Position numbers and translations under genes: made by a program. A DNA stretch of 64,000 nt from NCBI GenBank assembly GCA_029204225.1, contig CM055113.1, positions 15,091,471 to 15,155,470 of the forward strand, in the 5' to 3' direction. The DNA comes from Diphasiastrum complanatum. Its lineage: Eukaryota; Streptophyta; Lycopodiopsida; Lycopodiales; Lycopodiaceae. Below, piece by piece: positions 34,250-46,431 of the stretch (position 1 is its first letter; each line of letters opens with the position of its first letter). The notes beneath the pieces were generated by a model. That model was given only the letters and a program-made list of their open reading frames with translations, had not been told where the DNA came from and searched no databases.

Positions 34250-37072
34250 ACAGTTATTTGCTTTTTCAAAATGTTCCTTTTGATGATGGATGCATCAAAA
34301 CCCAAGAGTTTTTTTAATATTTTATTGGCACCCATAATCCATTGTCATCTTTCTCATTGAAGAGAAGCAGAGAGTCGATTCAGGAGCACGGCTTCCTTGA
34401 CGGCGCCATGCGTTATGTGGAGGCAAAAATTTGAAACATTGTACTATGAATTTGAAAATATGTGTAGGCAAAAAGCCATGAATTTGAAAATATGTGTAGG
34501 CAAACATTTGAAACACTGAACTAAACGCATTTACATTAAAGCTACATCGATTTTCTCATTTCAACCATATTTTTGGGTCTCTTCGGGCAGTGATGAGCTG
34601 GAAGGGTAGGCCTCAACATTCAATGGCATTTCCACATGCTGCCTGACGAAACATTTATATACTTAGAAGGTTTATATTTTTATTTCTATTTGAGAGAACC
34701 TGTGTTACATAGAAGCTTGATATCAAGGTTTCTATTGGTCCACATGGCTACAAAAATGAGAAAAAAGAAGAAGAAAAAGACATATTTTTCAAAGGCCCTC
34801 GTCGGGCTCCAAGTTTCTCTAATGTGTGCCTACAATCACATGAGAGCTTAGATCATGCTCTAAGAACAGACCCTATATGTGAATGATCTCCATTCATGAA
34901 TAATGAATGTTTGCTTTCCCTACTTTGATGAAATTTTGCTACTTCCATCTACTTTCTTGATTTTTGCCTTGTTTTCATGGTTTCTTGCATTTCCATTGTA
35001 ATTCGATGTTCATGAATGAATTAGATGTTTTAATGCTGAGATTGGCACATGACAATTATCAGAGCCACTTTATTGACTATCCTATTGACTGCATCTATCT
35101 AATTTAGCTCCATGGCTATATTTAGCATAGCATTTCGTAAGCTCGTGGGCTAATTACATGCAGCACATGACAAGATACCACTGTGATAATTTCATAACAT
35201 CTCATTGGATGAAAAGGTGGCATATCACTAACCCATGTCATGTCATGTTATATCACTCACCCATGTCATGTTATTTATTAATACTATTGAAAAAGTGAGA
35301 GTGCTAAGAGAGCGTTTGTTATCACAAGAGTGAATTAAGGTACTTAGTGATTGGTATATTTGAAATTGCCGATTTTAGCAAGCCCAACTAGAGCGAAATC
35401 TTGGACAATCCCGATAAGCCATACATTACTCTTATAAACCACTTGTGGTTTGATACTAATAGTCAGTAGCATTGGTAGCTTGTTACTAAACTAGCACTTA
35501 GGGAATTGCTCCATTGGGATAGAAATGCCCCAAACACGAGCGTGCACATGCCTTAGGTAGGTAATAGCTAGTTCTAAGGAAAGCAATTAGTAGAAGGCTA
35601 CAAGCTCAAGTGGCTGGAAAAAACAGTTTAGATACCCATGGTGATGGTTTACCCATGGTGATGGTTTGTGGCATTGGATTTTGGGGCAGCTTGTCATTTA
35701 CAATTAAAGTATCCTGAAGCTATCAAGTGCTACTCAGAGAGATCGAGAGCGAGATAATAGTTGGGCATCAACCTGCCCTCACGGTTATGAAGCTGATCTG
35801 CCCTTCACTCAACCTGCTCTCCTCCTCCCCTTTATACTATTTGCTGATGCTGGGTTGTTAATTAATAGAGTCTAAAACTGTTGGCAGAATACGTTATGTC
35901 AATCAAATAGGATAGAGCTGGGATGTATTGGTCCTCCCCTATTTGCTGATGTGAAAGAGAGGGATGATGTGCATACATTTGCACTGTTTAGTCGAGTTCA
36001 TGTCAGACTTGGCCGCGATTAATGAATGCGTATGAGAATGACTCTCAATGTTTATGTTCCGATGGAGTTGAATGAAACCCATTCTTAGCTCAAATGGAGG
36101 TAACAACTCCTGCAACTAGTCGAAGTTCATTAAGCACTCAGAAGTTTGTTAGCATCATCTGAAAGCCAGTAAGTATATATTCGTTCACATAGTCGCTCAC
36201 TTAACCGTGATTCGGTCAGTTCTGGGCTAACTATTTTATTTAAATACGCCCATATTCTGATATATTTGTTAAAACAGATCTGCCTCAACAGCAGCAGCAG
36301 AGCCTGGAAGCTATTAGACCCTGATGATGATGAAGCACAATAGTAAGTAGCTAGTTTAAAAAAGTAGACCCATTAAATTGTTGTGCAAATGAAAAGCAGG
36401 TACTAGCTACAAGGACAGAGCTAAAATCCTGCTCTCCATTCTCAAGCTGCTCCTTCGTGGGAGGCAAATTGAGAGTAACTTCTCGCATTCGGATTCAATT
36501 CAACCATCACTCTCTTTTGGAGTAGAATTAGAGCCGAGAGAATAAGAGGATGGACTGATTGCTTATTGGATTTTGTTGAAGTGGGTTGATTTGGGGGTGC
36601 CCCGCGCAGTCGCAGGGCTATCAAAAAAAAGGGGTATGCCGCTATTTGTGGCCAGCGCACGGTATTCTTTAGTAAAAGGCGAAAGAATAGTTCGCTCTGC
36701 GCTGACCACACGGCTCCATGCTTCCCTTCTCGCACATCACAAGCTTAAGAATCCCTACTCGCGCGACTACCCGAAGCTTTGCTTATGGGGGAAACAATGA
36801 ACTTCATATATCATTTGTGCTCTCAGTGGCAATCGTGTCCATTCCAAGTAACTAATGTCATTGTTTCCTTGCGAGTGCATTTTCATTTTTGGTTGACTTC
36901 AAGGCTCCATTTTTTTACTTGTTGACCTTGTACATAAAAAAAAGGATGACAAGAAGGTAGTTATTTGTTCGCGATTATAAGTGCCATGTCGACATAGAGG
37001 GTGAGGATTAATGCTCATATCAATGGGGGCACGACGTGTGGCAAGGACGGTCTTGGGTGCCTAGGATAGCAA
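34250..37072 (-). repeat. R1 repeat family, copy e (right member of an inverted pair)
   Basis: Reverse-complement match to 23113-25337, plus an extra section (about 35650-36270) shared with copies f and a ('gcatacatttgcactg', 'tatgagaatgactctcaatg'). The outer limit at 37072 abuts a copia RNase H fragment mid-codon, so this end is a junction or truncation rather than the family's natural terminus. No protein domain recognised. Confidence 0.8.
36648..36709. repeat. Conserved 62-nt hairpin in R1, copy e
   Basis: Same hairpin as at 23473, in reverse orientation. The companion GC hairpin is at 36599-36618. Confidence 0.75.
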
Positions 37073-37420
37073 ATGCGAGCTGGGCAAGCTGCAAGGATGA
37101 CAACAAGTCCATTACTGGAGGATGTACAATAGCGTGCGGAACTACAATCAGTTGGATATGCAAAAAGCAAACCCTAGTATCTCAATCCTCTTGCAAAGTT
37201 GAGTATGTCGCAACCTCGAAAGTGGTGAATGAGGTAATGTGGCTGCGGATGATGTTGGAGGCAATCGGGAAACCACAAGAGGGGCCAAACACAATGATGA
37301 TGGACTGCTAGAGTGCCATCTATCTGTCCCAGGATTCTATCTTTCATTCAAAGACGAAGCATGTTTCCATTCACATTGTTGTATTTTTTGTCAAAGATCT
37401 GATAAGCACTATCAATCATT
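37073..37420 (+). pseudogene. Ty1/copia RNase H fragment
   Basis: The frame reads ASWASCKDDNKSITGG, ISWICKKQTLVSQSSCKVEY (the Glu of the usual SSxEAEY motif is lost) and EVMWLRMMLEAIG. After a frameshift near 37310 it continues with IYLSQDSIFHSKTKHV-like sequence. It is truncated at the 5' side by the R1 junction at 37072. Confidence 0.8.
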
Positions 37421-37502
37421 CATCATAAGCAATTACCATAAGGAGGAGGAAGAGCACACAATCACTGTATCACACTAACTGAAAGAGAGTACAAAGGTAA
37501 CC

Positions 37503-37504
<2 letters not shown>

Positions 37505-37585
<81 letters not shown>

Positions 37586-37599
37586 AGAAGAAGAAGAAG
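37505..37599. repeat. (GA)n(GAA)n compound microsatellite
   Basis: About 39 GA units then about six GAA units. On the minus strand this is a (TTC)n(TC)n tail that follows the 3' untranslated region of the ORF1-like gene. Confidence 0.97.
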
Positions 37600-37801
37600 T
37601 TTTTTTATTAACGTCTTTTCCATGCCAAAAGGCGTTTAAGATGAATAAGTACATCAAAATTGATGGCACCAAGACGGAGCAATGCCGTCAAAACAACATA
37701 ACTAAAACCAAAACTAACTAAGAAGAGAAAAAATATCTCTTCATTGCTCTAACTCTCAACCTAACTCTGAAAAATCTCTAACAAGCGTCAATGAAAGGCT
37801 C

Positions 37802-38581
37802 TCATGCAGGAGGTGGCGCTGAGTGATCAGTTCTGGATGGAGTGACAAAAAAATGTCGTCCATCACGGAATATAATCTTTTTCCCTTTTGAATTCGCTTT
37901 TTCGATGAGTTGCTTACGTTCTTTCCACTGTAGGGCGATCAGGTCTTCATGGACAAAAATGTTGCTACCTTTAAGACGTCCATGACGCTTAAGAACTTCG
38001 TCTCGATAATCAGTGTATTTGAAATGAATGAAAATTACCGAAGTATCAAACTTACTATGCCATGCTGCTTCCACAACATCTTCATGTTCCTCGTAAGAGA
38101 GTGAAGCTAACAGTTTCTTGGCTGCAAGAAGGGGGTCGATTTTAAGAGAAAGACCTCGGACGCGAACGTTTTGGGTTTTATATTCCCTCTTGCTTTGTTC
38201 TTGCATTGTCTGTGAAACCACCATCGTATTCTTTCCTTCCGAGTTCTTGAGCAAGTCTGCCCAAGTTTTGGTCGAAGTTTGGATTTTGTCTTCCAGGGCT
38301 TTGACATGACTAGGATCGATTTGAGAGGTCTTGGCTGTCAACTGTTCTTTAAGGTTTGCATTTTCATCTTCAAGCATCTTCACCTTTTCTTGTAGAGCAA
38401 TAATACTGTATGAGTGCTTTTGAAGTTGGATTTCCATTATGCTTATGATCGCCCACACATCAAAATCCGCTGGAGGGGTTGGTACGGCAGTAGCTGGAGC
38501 GATGGTGGGAGTTGGCAGGGTAGGAACTTCACTGAAAGTTTTATTGTGTTTCCGACGGGTGGTTACCCACTTAGAATCCAT
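37802..38581 (-). CDS. LINE-1 ORF1p-like protein (coiled coil plus RNA-binding domain), no ORF2
   Basis: Open for 259 codons from the Met at 38581, which has a strong context (CACCATGGAT); an upstream in-frame Met at 38638 would give 278. N-terminal part basic (TTRRKHNKTF), then a Pro/Thr/Ala-rich spacer. A coiled coil (IIALQEKVKMLEDENANLKE) covers about residues 45-110. An RRM-like region starts VRVRGLSLKIDP and includes VIFIHFKYTDYRDEVLKRHG. The C-terminal part contains LIALQWKERKQLIEKANSKG and IIFRDGRHFFV. This domain order matches L1 ORF1 protein, a trimeric RNA chaperone. Similarity is judged by eye. No reverse transcriptase or endonuclease lies downstream: the 3' region (AATAAA at 37609-37604) ends in a (TTC)n(TC)n tail. 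It could be a non-autonomous LINE or a domesticated copy. Confidence 0.6.
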   Translation of the reverse strand: MDSKWVTTRRKHNKTFSEVPTLPTPTIAPATAVPTPPADFDVWAIISIMEIQLQKHSYSIIALQEKVKMLEDENANLKEQLTAKTSQIDPSHVKALEDKIQTSTKTWADLLKNSEGKNTMVVSQTMQEQSKREYKTQNVRVRGLSLKIDPLLAAKKLLASLSYEEHEDVVEAAWHSKFDTSVIFIHFKYTDYRDEVLKRHGRLKGSNIFVHEDLIALQWKERKQLIEKANSKGKKIIFRDGRHFFVTPSRTDHSAPPPA

Positions 38582-38640
38582 GGTGGCAGAGCCCCGCTGC
38601 CCAAATCGTTGTTCAAATCCACACTCAGGGAGATTCACTG

Positions 38641-38722
38641 CTCAGATTTGCTAGACCATTGCTGTTCAGATCCATTGCTCAGATCTACTAGACCATCGCT
38701 GTTCAAATCCGCTGCTCAGAGG
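38641..38722 (-). repeat. 37-bp tandem repeat, 2.2 units, upstream of the ORF1-like gene
   Basis: Units 'ctcagatttgctagaccatt' at 38641 and 'ctcagatctactagaccatc' at 38678, then a partial unit at 38715. They lie in the presumed 5' untranslated region of the ORF at 38581-37802. Confidence 0.85.
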
Positions 38723-38877
38723 AGAGAGTGTATCACAAGTGCAGCGCAGCTAAGTGCGCATCTCCAGAACAGATGAGCATGCCCAGATCGGATTCTGCCC
38801 AGATCAGGCCTCGCTGCCAGAGAAAGCACTTATCGCTGGGGGGGGGGGAGCGCAACAGATTGCCATCGCTGGAGGGG

Positions 38878-39206
<329 letters not shown>

Positions 39207-39309
39207 TGATAAAATTACATTCTTCTATTATTAAGAGACTACGAAGGTTCTCAAATTTACATTTACCTAAAGACTTAGTAAAAATATCAGCCACTTGATC
39301 TTCAAATTT

Positions 39310-41640
39310 TCAAAAAACTAGATCAATGGCGCCATCAATTATTTTCTCTTGAACAAAGTGATGATGTATCTCGATGTGTTTTGTACGAACATGTAGAATT
39401 GGGTTTCTGGCAAGATAGATACAGCTTTTGTTGTCGTGATATATAGTTGTAGCATCCACCTGTGATTGATCCAAATCAGTAAGCAGTCTTTGCAGCCATA
39501 TTACCTCTTGTGTAGCATTGCTAAGTGCATGATACTCAGCTTCCGTCGAAGATAAGGCTACTTTAGGTTGCTTCTTGCTTCTCCAAGAAATAGCAAATGT
39601 ACCATAGCTAAATGTATGACCGCTGGTAGATCGTCTATCATCGATATTTCTTGCCCGATCAACATCTATATAACCTACCAACATTAGGGCTTCAGATTGA
39701 TCATACTTCAAGCCAAAATTTAATGTGGCATACCTCAAAATACGTTTAACAGCTTTCCAATGAGTCTGACTAGATTCTTGCATAAATTGATGTACCACAC
39801 TTACAGCATAAGCAATATCAAGATGTGTGTGTGTGTCAAATAGATTAAACTGCCCACTAGCTATCTATATAAGTATGCATCAACTTTCTCGGTTTCATCA
39901 AATGAATAAAGTTTGGTATTGGCCTCCATTGGAGTACTTAGTGAGTTGCAATCCTGCATATTGAACTTATAAAATAGGTCTCGTGCATACTTGCTTTGCA
40001 TAAGAATAACATTGTCTTCCTTTTGCCAAACTTCAATACCAAGACAATAATGCATCAACCTCGCTCATGTCAAAGGTATTGGAAAGGTATGATTTGATTT
40101 CATCAATTAAGTCCATATTACTTCCTGTAATAATCAAATTATTGACATAGAGGACAATGAACACTATATCTGAGTTTTGCCTAAGAATGTAAAGATTAGG
40201 ATCAACATCACTCTTTACCATTCCCCTTCGCTTGAAGTGTTCATCAATGCTCGTGGTGCTTGCTTCAATCCATATATGGCTTTGTTGAGTTTACAAACCA
40301 AATGATCTCTCCCTGGCTCAACAAATCCTTGAGGTTGCTCTAAATATACCTCTTCATCCAACACTCCATTAAGAAAAGCAGATTTGACGTCCATTTGTTG
40401 GATTTTCCAACCATAGAAAGCATAAATTGCAATGATAGAATGAATAGTTACCATTTTGGCTACGGGTGCGAAGGTCTCCTCAAAGTCTTTCCCTTCTGCT
40501 GCTCAAAACCTCTTGCAACTAGCCATGCCTTGTACTTGTTGAGTTGCCCATCTGCTCCATACTTCGTCTTGTAGATCCACTTACATGTGATAGGCGTCTT
40601 ACCATTAGGTAGCTCAACCAAGTCCCACATTTTGTTCTTCGATATAGCCTCCATTTTTGTTTCCATAGCTGCACGCCACTCCTTGTGTTCTTTTGCTTCG
40701 TTAAAAGTTTTAGGTTCTTGAGCTGTTAACATGGATCCCATCAGAGCTAGATTCATCTCTAGTCAAGCTGGAGGTTTTTTATTTTTGCTTGATTTCCTAA
40801 GCTCTCCCTACTCGCTTGATTCGGGAGTATCTCCCTTATTAGCATCACCTGTTACTGACAAGTACCACTTAGGCACTCTCCTAGGAGTCTCATTATTTTC
40901 ATTGGCTCTTCCATATCGACATTAAACCTCTTTCTTCACCTGTACTTTGGCTTTATCATCAAAAGAATCAATTGTCAATTTCATTTCGTCGTTTTGACCC
41001 ATCTCATCAAAAGTAGCATCTCTAAAAATCACGATCTTTTGTGCATCTGTGTCATACATCTTGTATGCCTTGGCTTTTTCACCATATCCAAGGAAAATAC
41101 ACTTAACAACTTTTGCATCCAGTTTCTTTCGTTTTTCATCAGGCACATGAGCGTGAGCATCACAACCATATACTCATAAATGAGAAACATTAGGTTTTTT
41201 TCTAGTAAAAGCTTCGTAAGGTGTCTTATCCTCCACGGACTTCGTAGGACACCGATTCAAGATATGAGTAGTTGTGTTGCATGCTTCTACCTAGAAGGTA
41301 TTTGGCAAACCCTTGCCCTTAAGCATTGCCCTAGCCATCTCCAGAATGGATCTATTCTTCTGTTCTGCAACTCCATTTTGCTGTGATGAATAGGGTGCAG
41401 TAGTTTGCCTCTTGATCCCCTGATCCTTGCAAAAATCTGTAAACTCTGCTGAAAAATACTCGCCGCCACCATCTGATCTGAGAGTCTTAACATAACAACC
41501 TGTTTGTTTTTCAACTAGAGCCTTGAACTCTCTAAACTTGGCAAAAGCATCAGATTTCTTGAAATCATATGCTTCTTTTGGTCCTTCCGAATCCAAAATG
41601 TAAGGAATGATAGCATCTTTGACTGACAAGTTGATGACAT
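39310..41640 (-). pseudogene. Copia-6 pol relic: integrase, reverse transcriptase, RNase H
   Basis: Minus-strand order: integrase from within its core (41629-40922; LRSDGGGEY and NGVAEQKNRS present, the first catalytic Asp lost with the 5' end), reverse transcriptase (40756-39861; ITCKWIYKTKYGADG, MDVKSAFLNGVLDEEVY, KAIYGLKQAPRA) and RNase H (39798-39310; SSTEAEYHAL, HDNKSCIYLARNP, RTKHIEIHHHFVQEK). The polymerase box reads YVNNL instead of YVDDL, so both catalytic aspartates are lost. Frameshifts occur at about 40457, 40218, 40045 and 39830. Gag, protease and 5' LTR are absent. Confidence 0.9.
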
Positions 41641-42106
41641 TCTATGCTTTCCGTTTTCTCCTGTCAAATGTCCACTGATGTTTTTCACTCACTGGCCTTG
41701 TCTCCTCACTTGGTGAAAATTGTCAGAAATCAGTCGCTAGAAGATACCAAAAGTTTGCATGTTGCTGAGGTGCAAATGACTTCGACTTTCGTTACTATCG
41801 CGAATTTCCGCTTCGTTGTTGTGAATGATTTTGTTTCTTTTTAGATTTTTTTTTTGTGCAAAAGCTTCACAGGTTCCTAGACACGCAACTACACATCATA
41901 GAACAAATTTCATTCTAGCAATCAAGACAATGTAAGACAAGGAGATGCACGAAAATAGAACAATCAGTTATCAGTTTGATTTTTAGAGCGAGATCGTCAG
42001 TGTCTTGCTCGTTGGTGGCCTGACGCTTAGCTCCTTCGCTGTGTTCTGCTCATTGGCAAACTTTCATGCACAGCTCTTTCGTTTCTAGTGTTGTTCTTTT
42101 TCTTGG
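41641..42106. other. No gene recognised
   Basis: One short open frame (41644-41844, plus) has no recognisable family. Confidence 0.4.
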
Positions 42107-42138
42107 TCTACTCTCTCTGTCTCTCTCTCTCTCTCTCT
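42107..42138. repeat. (CT)n microsatellite, short
   Basis: About 15 CT units with one interruption. Confidence 0.9.
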
Positions 42139-42299
42139 TACAATATTACAATCTTACCGTCTTTTATTGTGATCCAAAAGAATCGTTTATATCTCCACTA
42201 TGTGGAGTTTACAAGATAGTTAAACAGAGAATTACAAGACTAGTTAACGCTAATCAACTAATCAGTTACTCTCTGTCATTGTGTTATGGCCATATTTGG

Positions 42300-42760
42300 T
42301 TAAGGATCTAGAATAGTCCTAATATGGTAGACCAGCCCTCCAGTTTTTGAGATTATTGGTCATGCCATGATTAAATTCCATGTCAAGTCCTGTTTGTGAC
42401 TAATTACCTTGAGAGGACCCAGACACTCTAATTGATACATATGGAGTATTGCATGTCTGTGTGACGGATATAGGCAGGAGGACTGCATGAAGATATGAGA
42501 CCTATTTATAGTTGACCTGCATGGGGGGTTGCATGGTTTCATGCACAGGACTCTACTCTCTATATAATGAGGTGGGGATTCTCCCGTCGACGTATTGGGT
42601 TTAGGTTACCAATTTCTCTCTTCTCCTCTTGCTTCACATGGCATGGCTTGGGGGCTAGATCCAGGTTTGATCTAGGATTGGTTGGGCGGTTTGGCTCCAT
42701 AGTCTCTCCTATTGTGTTCTCCTATCCTCATCTTATGGGTTATCCTTGAGGGTCTTAATA
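42300..42760 (+). repeat. Putative LTR 3' portion of a copia element (plus)
   Basis: It precedes a primer-binding site and contains a TATA-like TATATAATG at 42561 followed by a pyrimidine-rich stretch, as in the Copia-1 LTR. The left limit is not defined, and the end before the primer site (…TTAATA) lacks the usual CA, so it is degraded. Confidence 0.5.
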
Positions 42761-42761
42761 T

Positions 42762-42773
42762 TGGTATCAGAGC
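42762..42773 (+). promoter_or_regulatory. Primer-binding site of a truncated copia element
   Basis: TGGTATCAGAGC, identical to the Copia-1 primer-binding site, complementary to initiator Met tRNA. Confidence 0.85.
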
Positions 42774-43866
42774 CTGACTAAGATGCGGTCTTGGATAGGA
42801 GTGGAGACAAACTCTACATCGGATTCGAAGCTAGGAGCACTTGGAGTAACATCCCGGTTGAGTGTTATTTTCTCAATGGAATTGGATTCACTAATTCTGG
42901 TGGTCAGCACACCTTTCGAAATTGGTAGAGTGCACTTCTACATGGTTGATTTTGGTAAAGGTGCTGCAAATTAGCTTGAATTCATTTGTAATTCCTTGTT
43001 TCTTGAGGAATCTTCCAATTGAGGTAGAATGATCTGCTTGGATAGATCCACTTTCTTGTTCAAATCTATTTTTTAAGATGAATGATTTGCATGAGTCCAT
43101 AATGGTTTGGACAATTTGATTCAGATTGGATAGCAAGAGGTTTATTGATAGATTGACATGGAATCAATTTATCCTGTACAAATAAATTGATTGCTACTGA
43201 AAATCTTAAATTTTTTTGGTTTGCATGTGAGGAATTAAGGTTTATTTGACTAATCCTCTTGTATTTTATGCAAACTGAAAACTAAAAACATGGAATGGAT
43301 TTGTAAATTGTTGATTTTCTAGAAAAGCAGATTTGGAATTGGAAAATGTGTGCATGCTGATAAAACCCTATAAAACCTTTGTGATTGGTTCTCACTGCCT
43401 CTGTGAAGAGTTGTAACTTGGATAATCTCCTATTTTCAGTCCTCTGGTTGTTGGATCAGTTGACAAAACCCATGTTACCAGCTGAACAAGCTCGCACTTA
43501 GGATGAGAAGGGTCGAATCATTTCTAAGAATCTGAAAACCTGCATCTGGGCAGTAGTAGCGTGAACAGATACTAGGAGCAGTGTGAGCAGCCGATGGGCA
43601 ACTTGTCGTCCTGTGACCAACAATGTATTTTTTAGAACATGGAATTCGCCCTGTTGATCTGCGTAGAAGCTTTACAAAGGTATAGGATTCTTGATTGAGA
43701 ACATAGGTGATAGCAAATGAATCCTCAATGTGAAGTTGTTGCAGATCTTAGGAGAAAAGGTCTGATTGTTGACAACTGTGCCAGCCGTGAGGTGCACATC
43801 CGAGGGGATGAAGCGCTGTGAAAGAGTGCTGAGAATGGAGGTGGAGAGCAACACCCGCGTGATCCA
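42774..43866 (+). other. Leader-like sequence with no gene
   Basis: About 1.1 kb downstream of the primer-binding site without a gag frame. The element appears cut off here by Copia-2-related sequence. Confidence 0.45.
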
Positions 43867-44133
43867 TCATCCTGACCTGCTTGAAAAATCTCTTTCTCTC
43901 TCGCGTTTGGGCAACCACCCTTTTTTGGGTGTAGATGGCTGGAAAAGATCGAGACCTAAAATTTTTAGGTGTTGAGTTGCTTTTTCACTTTTGTGCATAG
44001 GTTGGGTATTTTGGAGTTGAGGGAATGCAATTTGTAAAATTGCATGTATGTGCATGAGGGTCAACCAATGTTTTAAGTGCTTGACGGGTTGTAATTTCAA
44101 AAATGGTTCCAAAAGTGATTTTGGGAACTCGGG

Positions 44134-44646
44134 AGGCACCAAGTAGCTCAACACTTGAGAACTTAGCCATGGATGAGTGATATAATGAGCCTCCAATAGA
44201 TATATTTCCATCAACAAAACCAACCAAGAATTCTAGTACAACTCCAACATCAAAATGATGCTCACCAATGTAGCTAGTTTGACCATATCTTTACAATCTG
44301 CATACATCCACATGAAATTGCTCAAACATGAGATAGAACAAGTAAAGTAAACTTGAACAACACTTACTTGCTGCTCCTTTGACCTTGAGTCTTCAATAAC
44401 CTGCAAAAACAGATCCATAACATCTTTGCCAATTGACTCTCCTTTGATGCTCTTGACAAGCTCCAAATTGTCATCTTTCCTTTCATGTCGTGGAAGCCCT
44501 TTGAGATCGACCTCTTGGTCTTCCACGTGACCATCAAAGTCATTGAATAAGACCTCTTTTCCAGATCCATTAGTTTTTGAAAAACCATGAAAACATCCAT
44601 CTACTTGCATAGAATCATCTATATAAGAAGATTTACCAAAATATAT
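44134..44646 (-). other. Shared foreign segment in Copia-2
   Basis: Homologous to 17022-17532 of Copia-1. Shared phrases are MQVDGC, LFNDFDG, QEVDLK, NLELVK, VYFTCSISCLSNFMWM and GGSL.HSSMAKFSSV. Here the open frame 44772-44233 runs from integrase through the segment for 179 codons without a stop, so the fusion itself is open. Its function is unknown. Confidence 0.7.
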
Positions 44647-44914
44647 GACATCATACACTTCATCTTTGCTCTTTAGTAGATAGATCCAACAAAATCTACT
44701 AAAATTATCAATGAAAGTGACATACATCTTAGCTCCACTATTGCTAATTGTAGTAATTCCATGAATATCCAAATGTACAATCTGAAAAGGCTTTGTAGAT
44801 CTAGTATAAGGTAGTCTATGTGCCTTTGATGCTATTTAAGAAACTTGGAAGACCAATCACAACTTGCTTCTTAGCCATTACCTCCAATGACTTGAAGTTG
44901 AGGTGCCCCATCCT

Positions 44915-45406
44915 TTATTGCCAAACCTCTGGAATAGGTATTTGCTCTCTTGCAACACATCCAACTTGGTTAGCAATAACACAAGCATCTAGTTTGAATA
45001 ATGTCCATTGCCTTTTACCTTTTGCAATCAAGATATCCTTCCTTTTGATCATGCAAGCATCTCCATCAGACTCCACTTTGAGACCTTTACTTAGTAGTTG
45101 AATCACACTAAGTAAGTTCTTGGTAATGGATGGAATGAACAAAACATTCTCCAAATGAACTTTCCTATTTGTAGAAAGAGAAATAGGAATTGTGCCAATC
45201 CCTTTGATTGCACACTCACCATCATTGGCCGTGTAGATCACCCTCTTGTCATGTCCGTATGCCAAAAAAGAATTGAAGTACTCTTTGTGAAAGGTCATGT
45301 GTGAACTTGCTCCACTATCAATCCACCATGGATCTAGATCTCCATCACTAGCAAACATACATGAAGACATTACAAAAGCATCATCATTTGTATTTTGAAC
45401 ATCCAA
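44915..45406 (-). pseudogene. Copia-2 protease and linker
   Basis: 163-codon frame. WWIDSGASSHMT holds the catalytic Asp. It continues through GIGTIPISLSTNRKVHLENV to DACVIANQVGCVAREQ, about 90% like Copia-1 by eye. It ends at a stop in EVWQ*, where Copia-1 has the pre-integrase His. The 3' stretch 44914-44780 is in broken frames. Confidence 0.85.
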
Positions 45407-45545
45407 TCCATCCTCATCAAGAGTTAGATTACCTTGTTTGTCTCCTTGATCTCTCTTCTTCTTGTAGCACTCACTTGCAAACTGTCCTTTGATACTACAA
45501 TAGAAGCACTTGAGCTTTGAACTATCTTTCTTTTTGCCATTTTAA

Positions 45546-46410
45546 GAAGCCACTTGAATTTGATTTTGACAAAATTAGCAACCCATCAAAATTTGTCGAA
45601 GCTATATTTAGCATTTTTTCACAATTCTGGAGTGGCTGTGCAAATTCTGTCTAATTGCTTTTCATGTTGTGTGAGGGTGCTTGGATTTTCTATGCTTTTC
45701 TTTACTAATTTTTGAAAATTTTCAGAACAAATTCGCACATGGGTTAGATAATATATGATTGGCCTGAAAAGGTCCGTACTGGCAAAATTTGGCTGAGGCA
45801 AAAATCACAATTTTTGATGTATTGTCAAGATTTGATGAATTTTCACTATAATCACAGTGTTGACCTGATTTCTGATTGGACAAAACTCGCCCTAGTGATA
45901 GACGTGTTCTGAGTGATGAGTAGAAGGCTGGCAATTTTTGTGTGAGATTTTAGATGCTAGTGATGTAGTTTCCTAGCACTTGATCCATTTTTCTAGAATA
46001 TTGGGAGATCTGATAGAGATAGATCTGGAAACTGATGTAGAGATCTAGAAAATGGGGATCTGATCAAGATAGATCTGTACTTGTTTGCTAGATCTAAAGT
46101 GAATGGAGGTCGGATCGAGATAGATCGTGAATATGTTTTATCTAGACGATTGATCGCTAACGTGCAAATAATGAGATTGGATCTAGATTGATAGAAATGA
46201 ACGATTTTTGTTGTTTTCTCTGATTTCTCAGATCATAATGGATCTTAAGGCTTCCCCTTCTCAACAATCAAATTAGATTTCAAACGAGCAAAATCACTCA
46301 AATCAAAGTAGCTCCCAATTTAACCCTAAAATGCAATTGCCAAAACAAGATGCCTAAATCCACGCTAACATCCATCCAAACATGCCGCAAACTAAAAAAT
46401 TGGTGTAGCT
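45546..46410 (-). other. Leader-like region of a gypsy element, no gene
   Basis: Lies downstream (minus) of a gypsy-type primer-binding site. No gag domain recognised. It ends at the Copia-2 knuckle. Confidence 0.45.
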
Positions 46411-46429
46411 CTTCGGCAATAGTGCCAAA
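46411..46429 (-). promoter_or_regulatory. Degraded primer-binding site of Tat/Athila-like gypsy
   Basis: The minus strand reads TTTGGCACTATTGCCGAAG. Plant Tat/Athila elements typically carry TTTGGCGCCGTTGCCGGGG here. Most differences are G to A or C to T changes, as expected after cytosine-methylation decay. Confidence 0.6.
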
Positions 46430-46431
46430 AT

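Larger units (their letters stand above)
43867..45545 (-). mobile_element. Copia-2: truncated relative of Copia-1 with the same foreign segment
   Basis: Reads on the minus strand: a knuckle with CFYCSIKGQFASEC (a His lost to Gln), protease WWIDSGASSHMT, pre-integrase linker, a broken GAG-pre-integrase region, then part of the integrase core (GAKMYVTFIDNFSRFCWIYL) that stops at KSKDEVYDV. There it is fused at about 44646 to the segment that replaces reverse transcriptase in Copia-1 (to about 44134), after which it diverges. Polymerase and RNase H are absent, and no LTR was identified at the downstream side. Confidence 0.8.

Noticed and set aside
36599-36618. GC hairpin as a Helitron 3' end
   Set aside because: The shape is suggestive, but no CTRR terminus follows it, and R1 similarity continues on both sides, so it is internal.
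42891-43136. Minus-strand ORF and others in the leader after 42773
   Set aside because: Short, without a recognisable family, and inside a probable retrotransposon leader.
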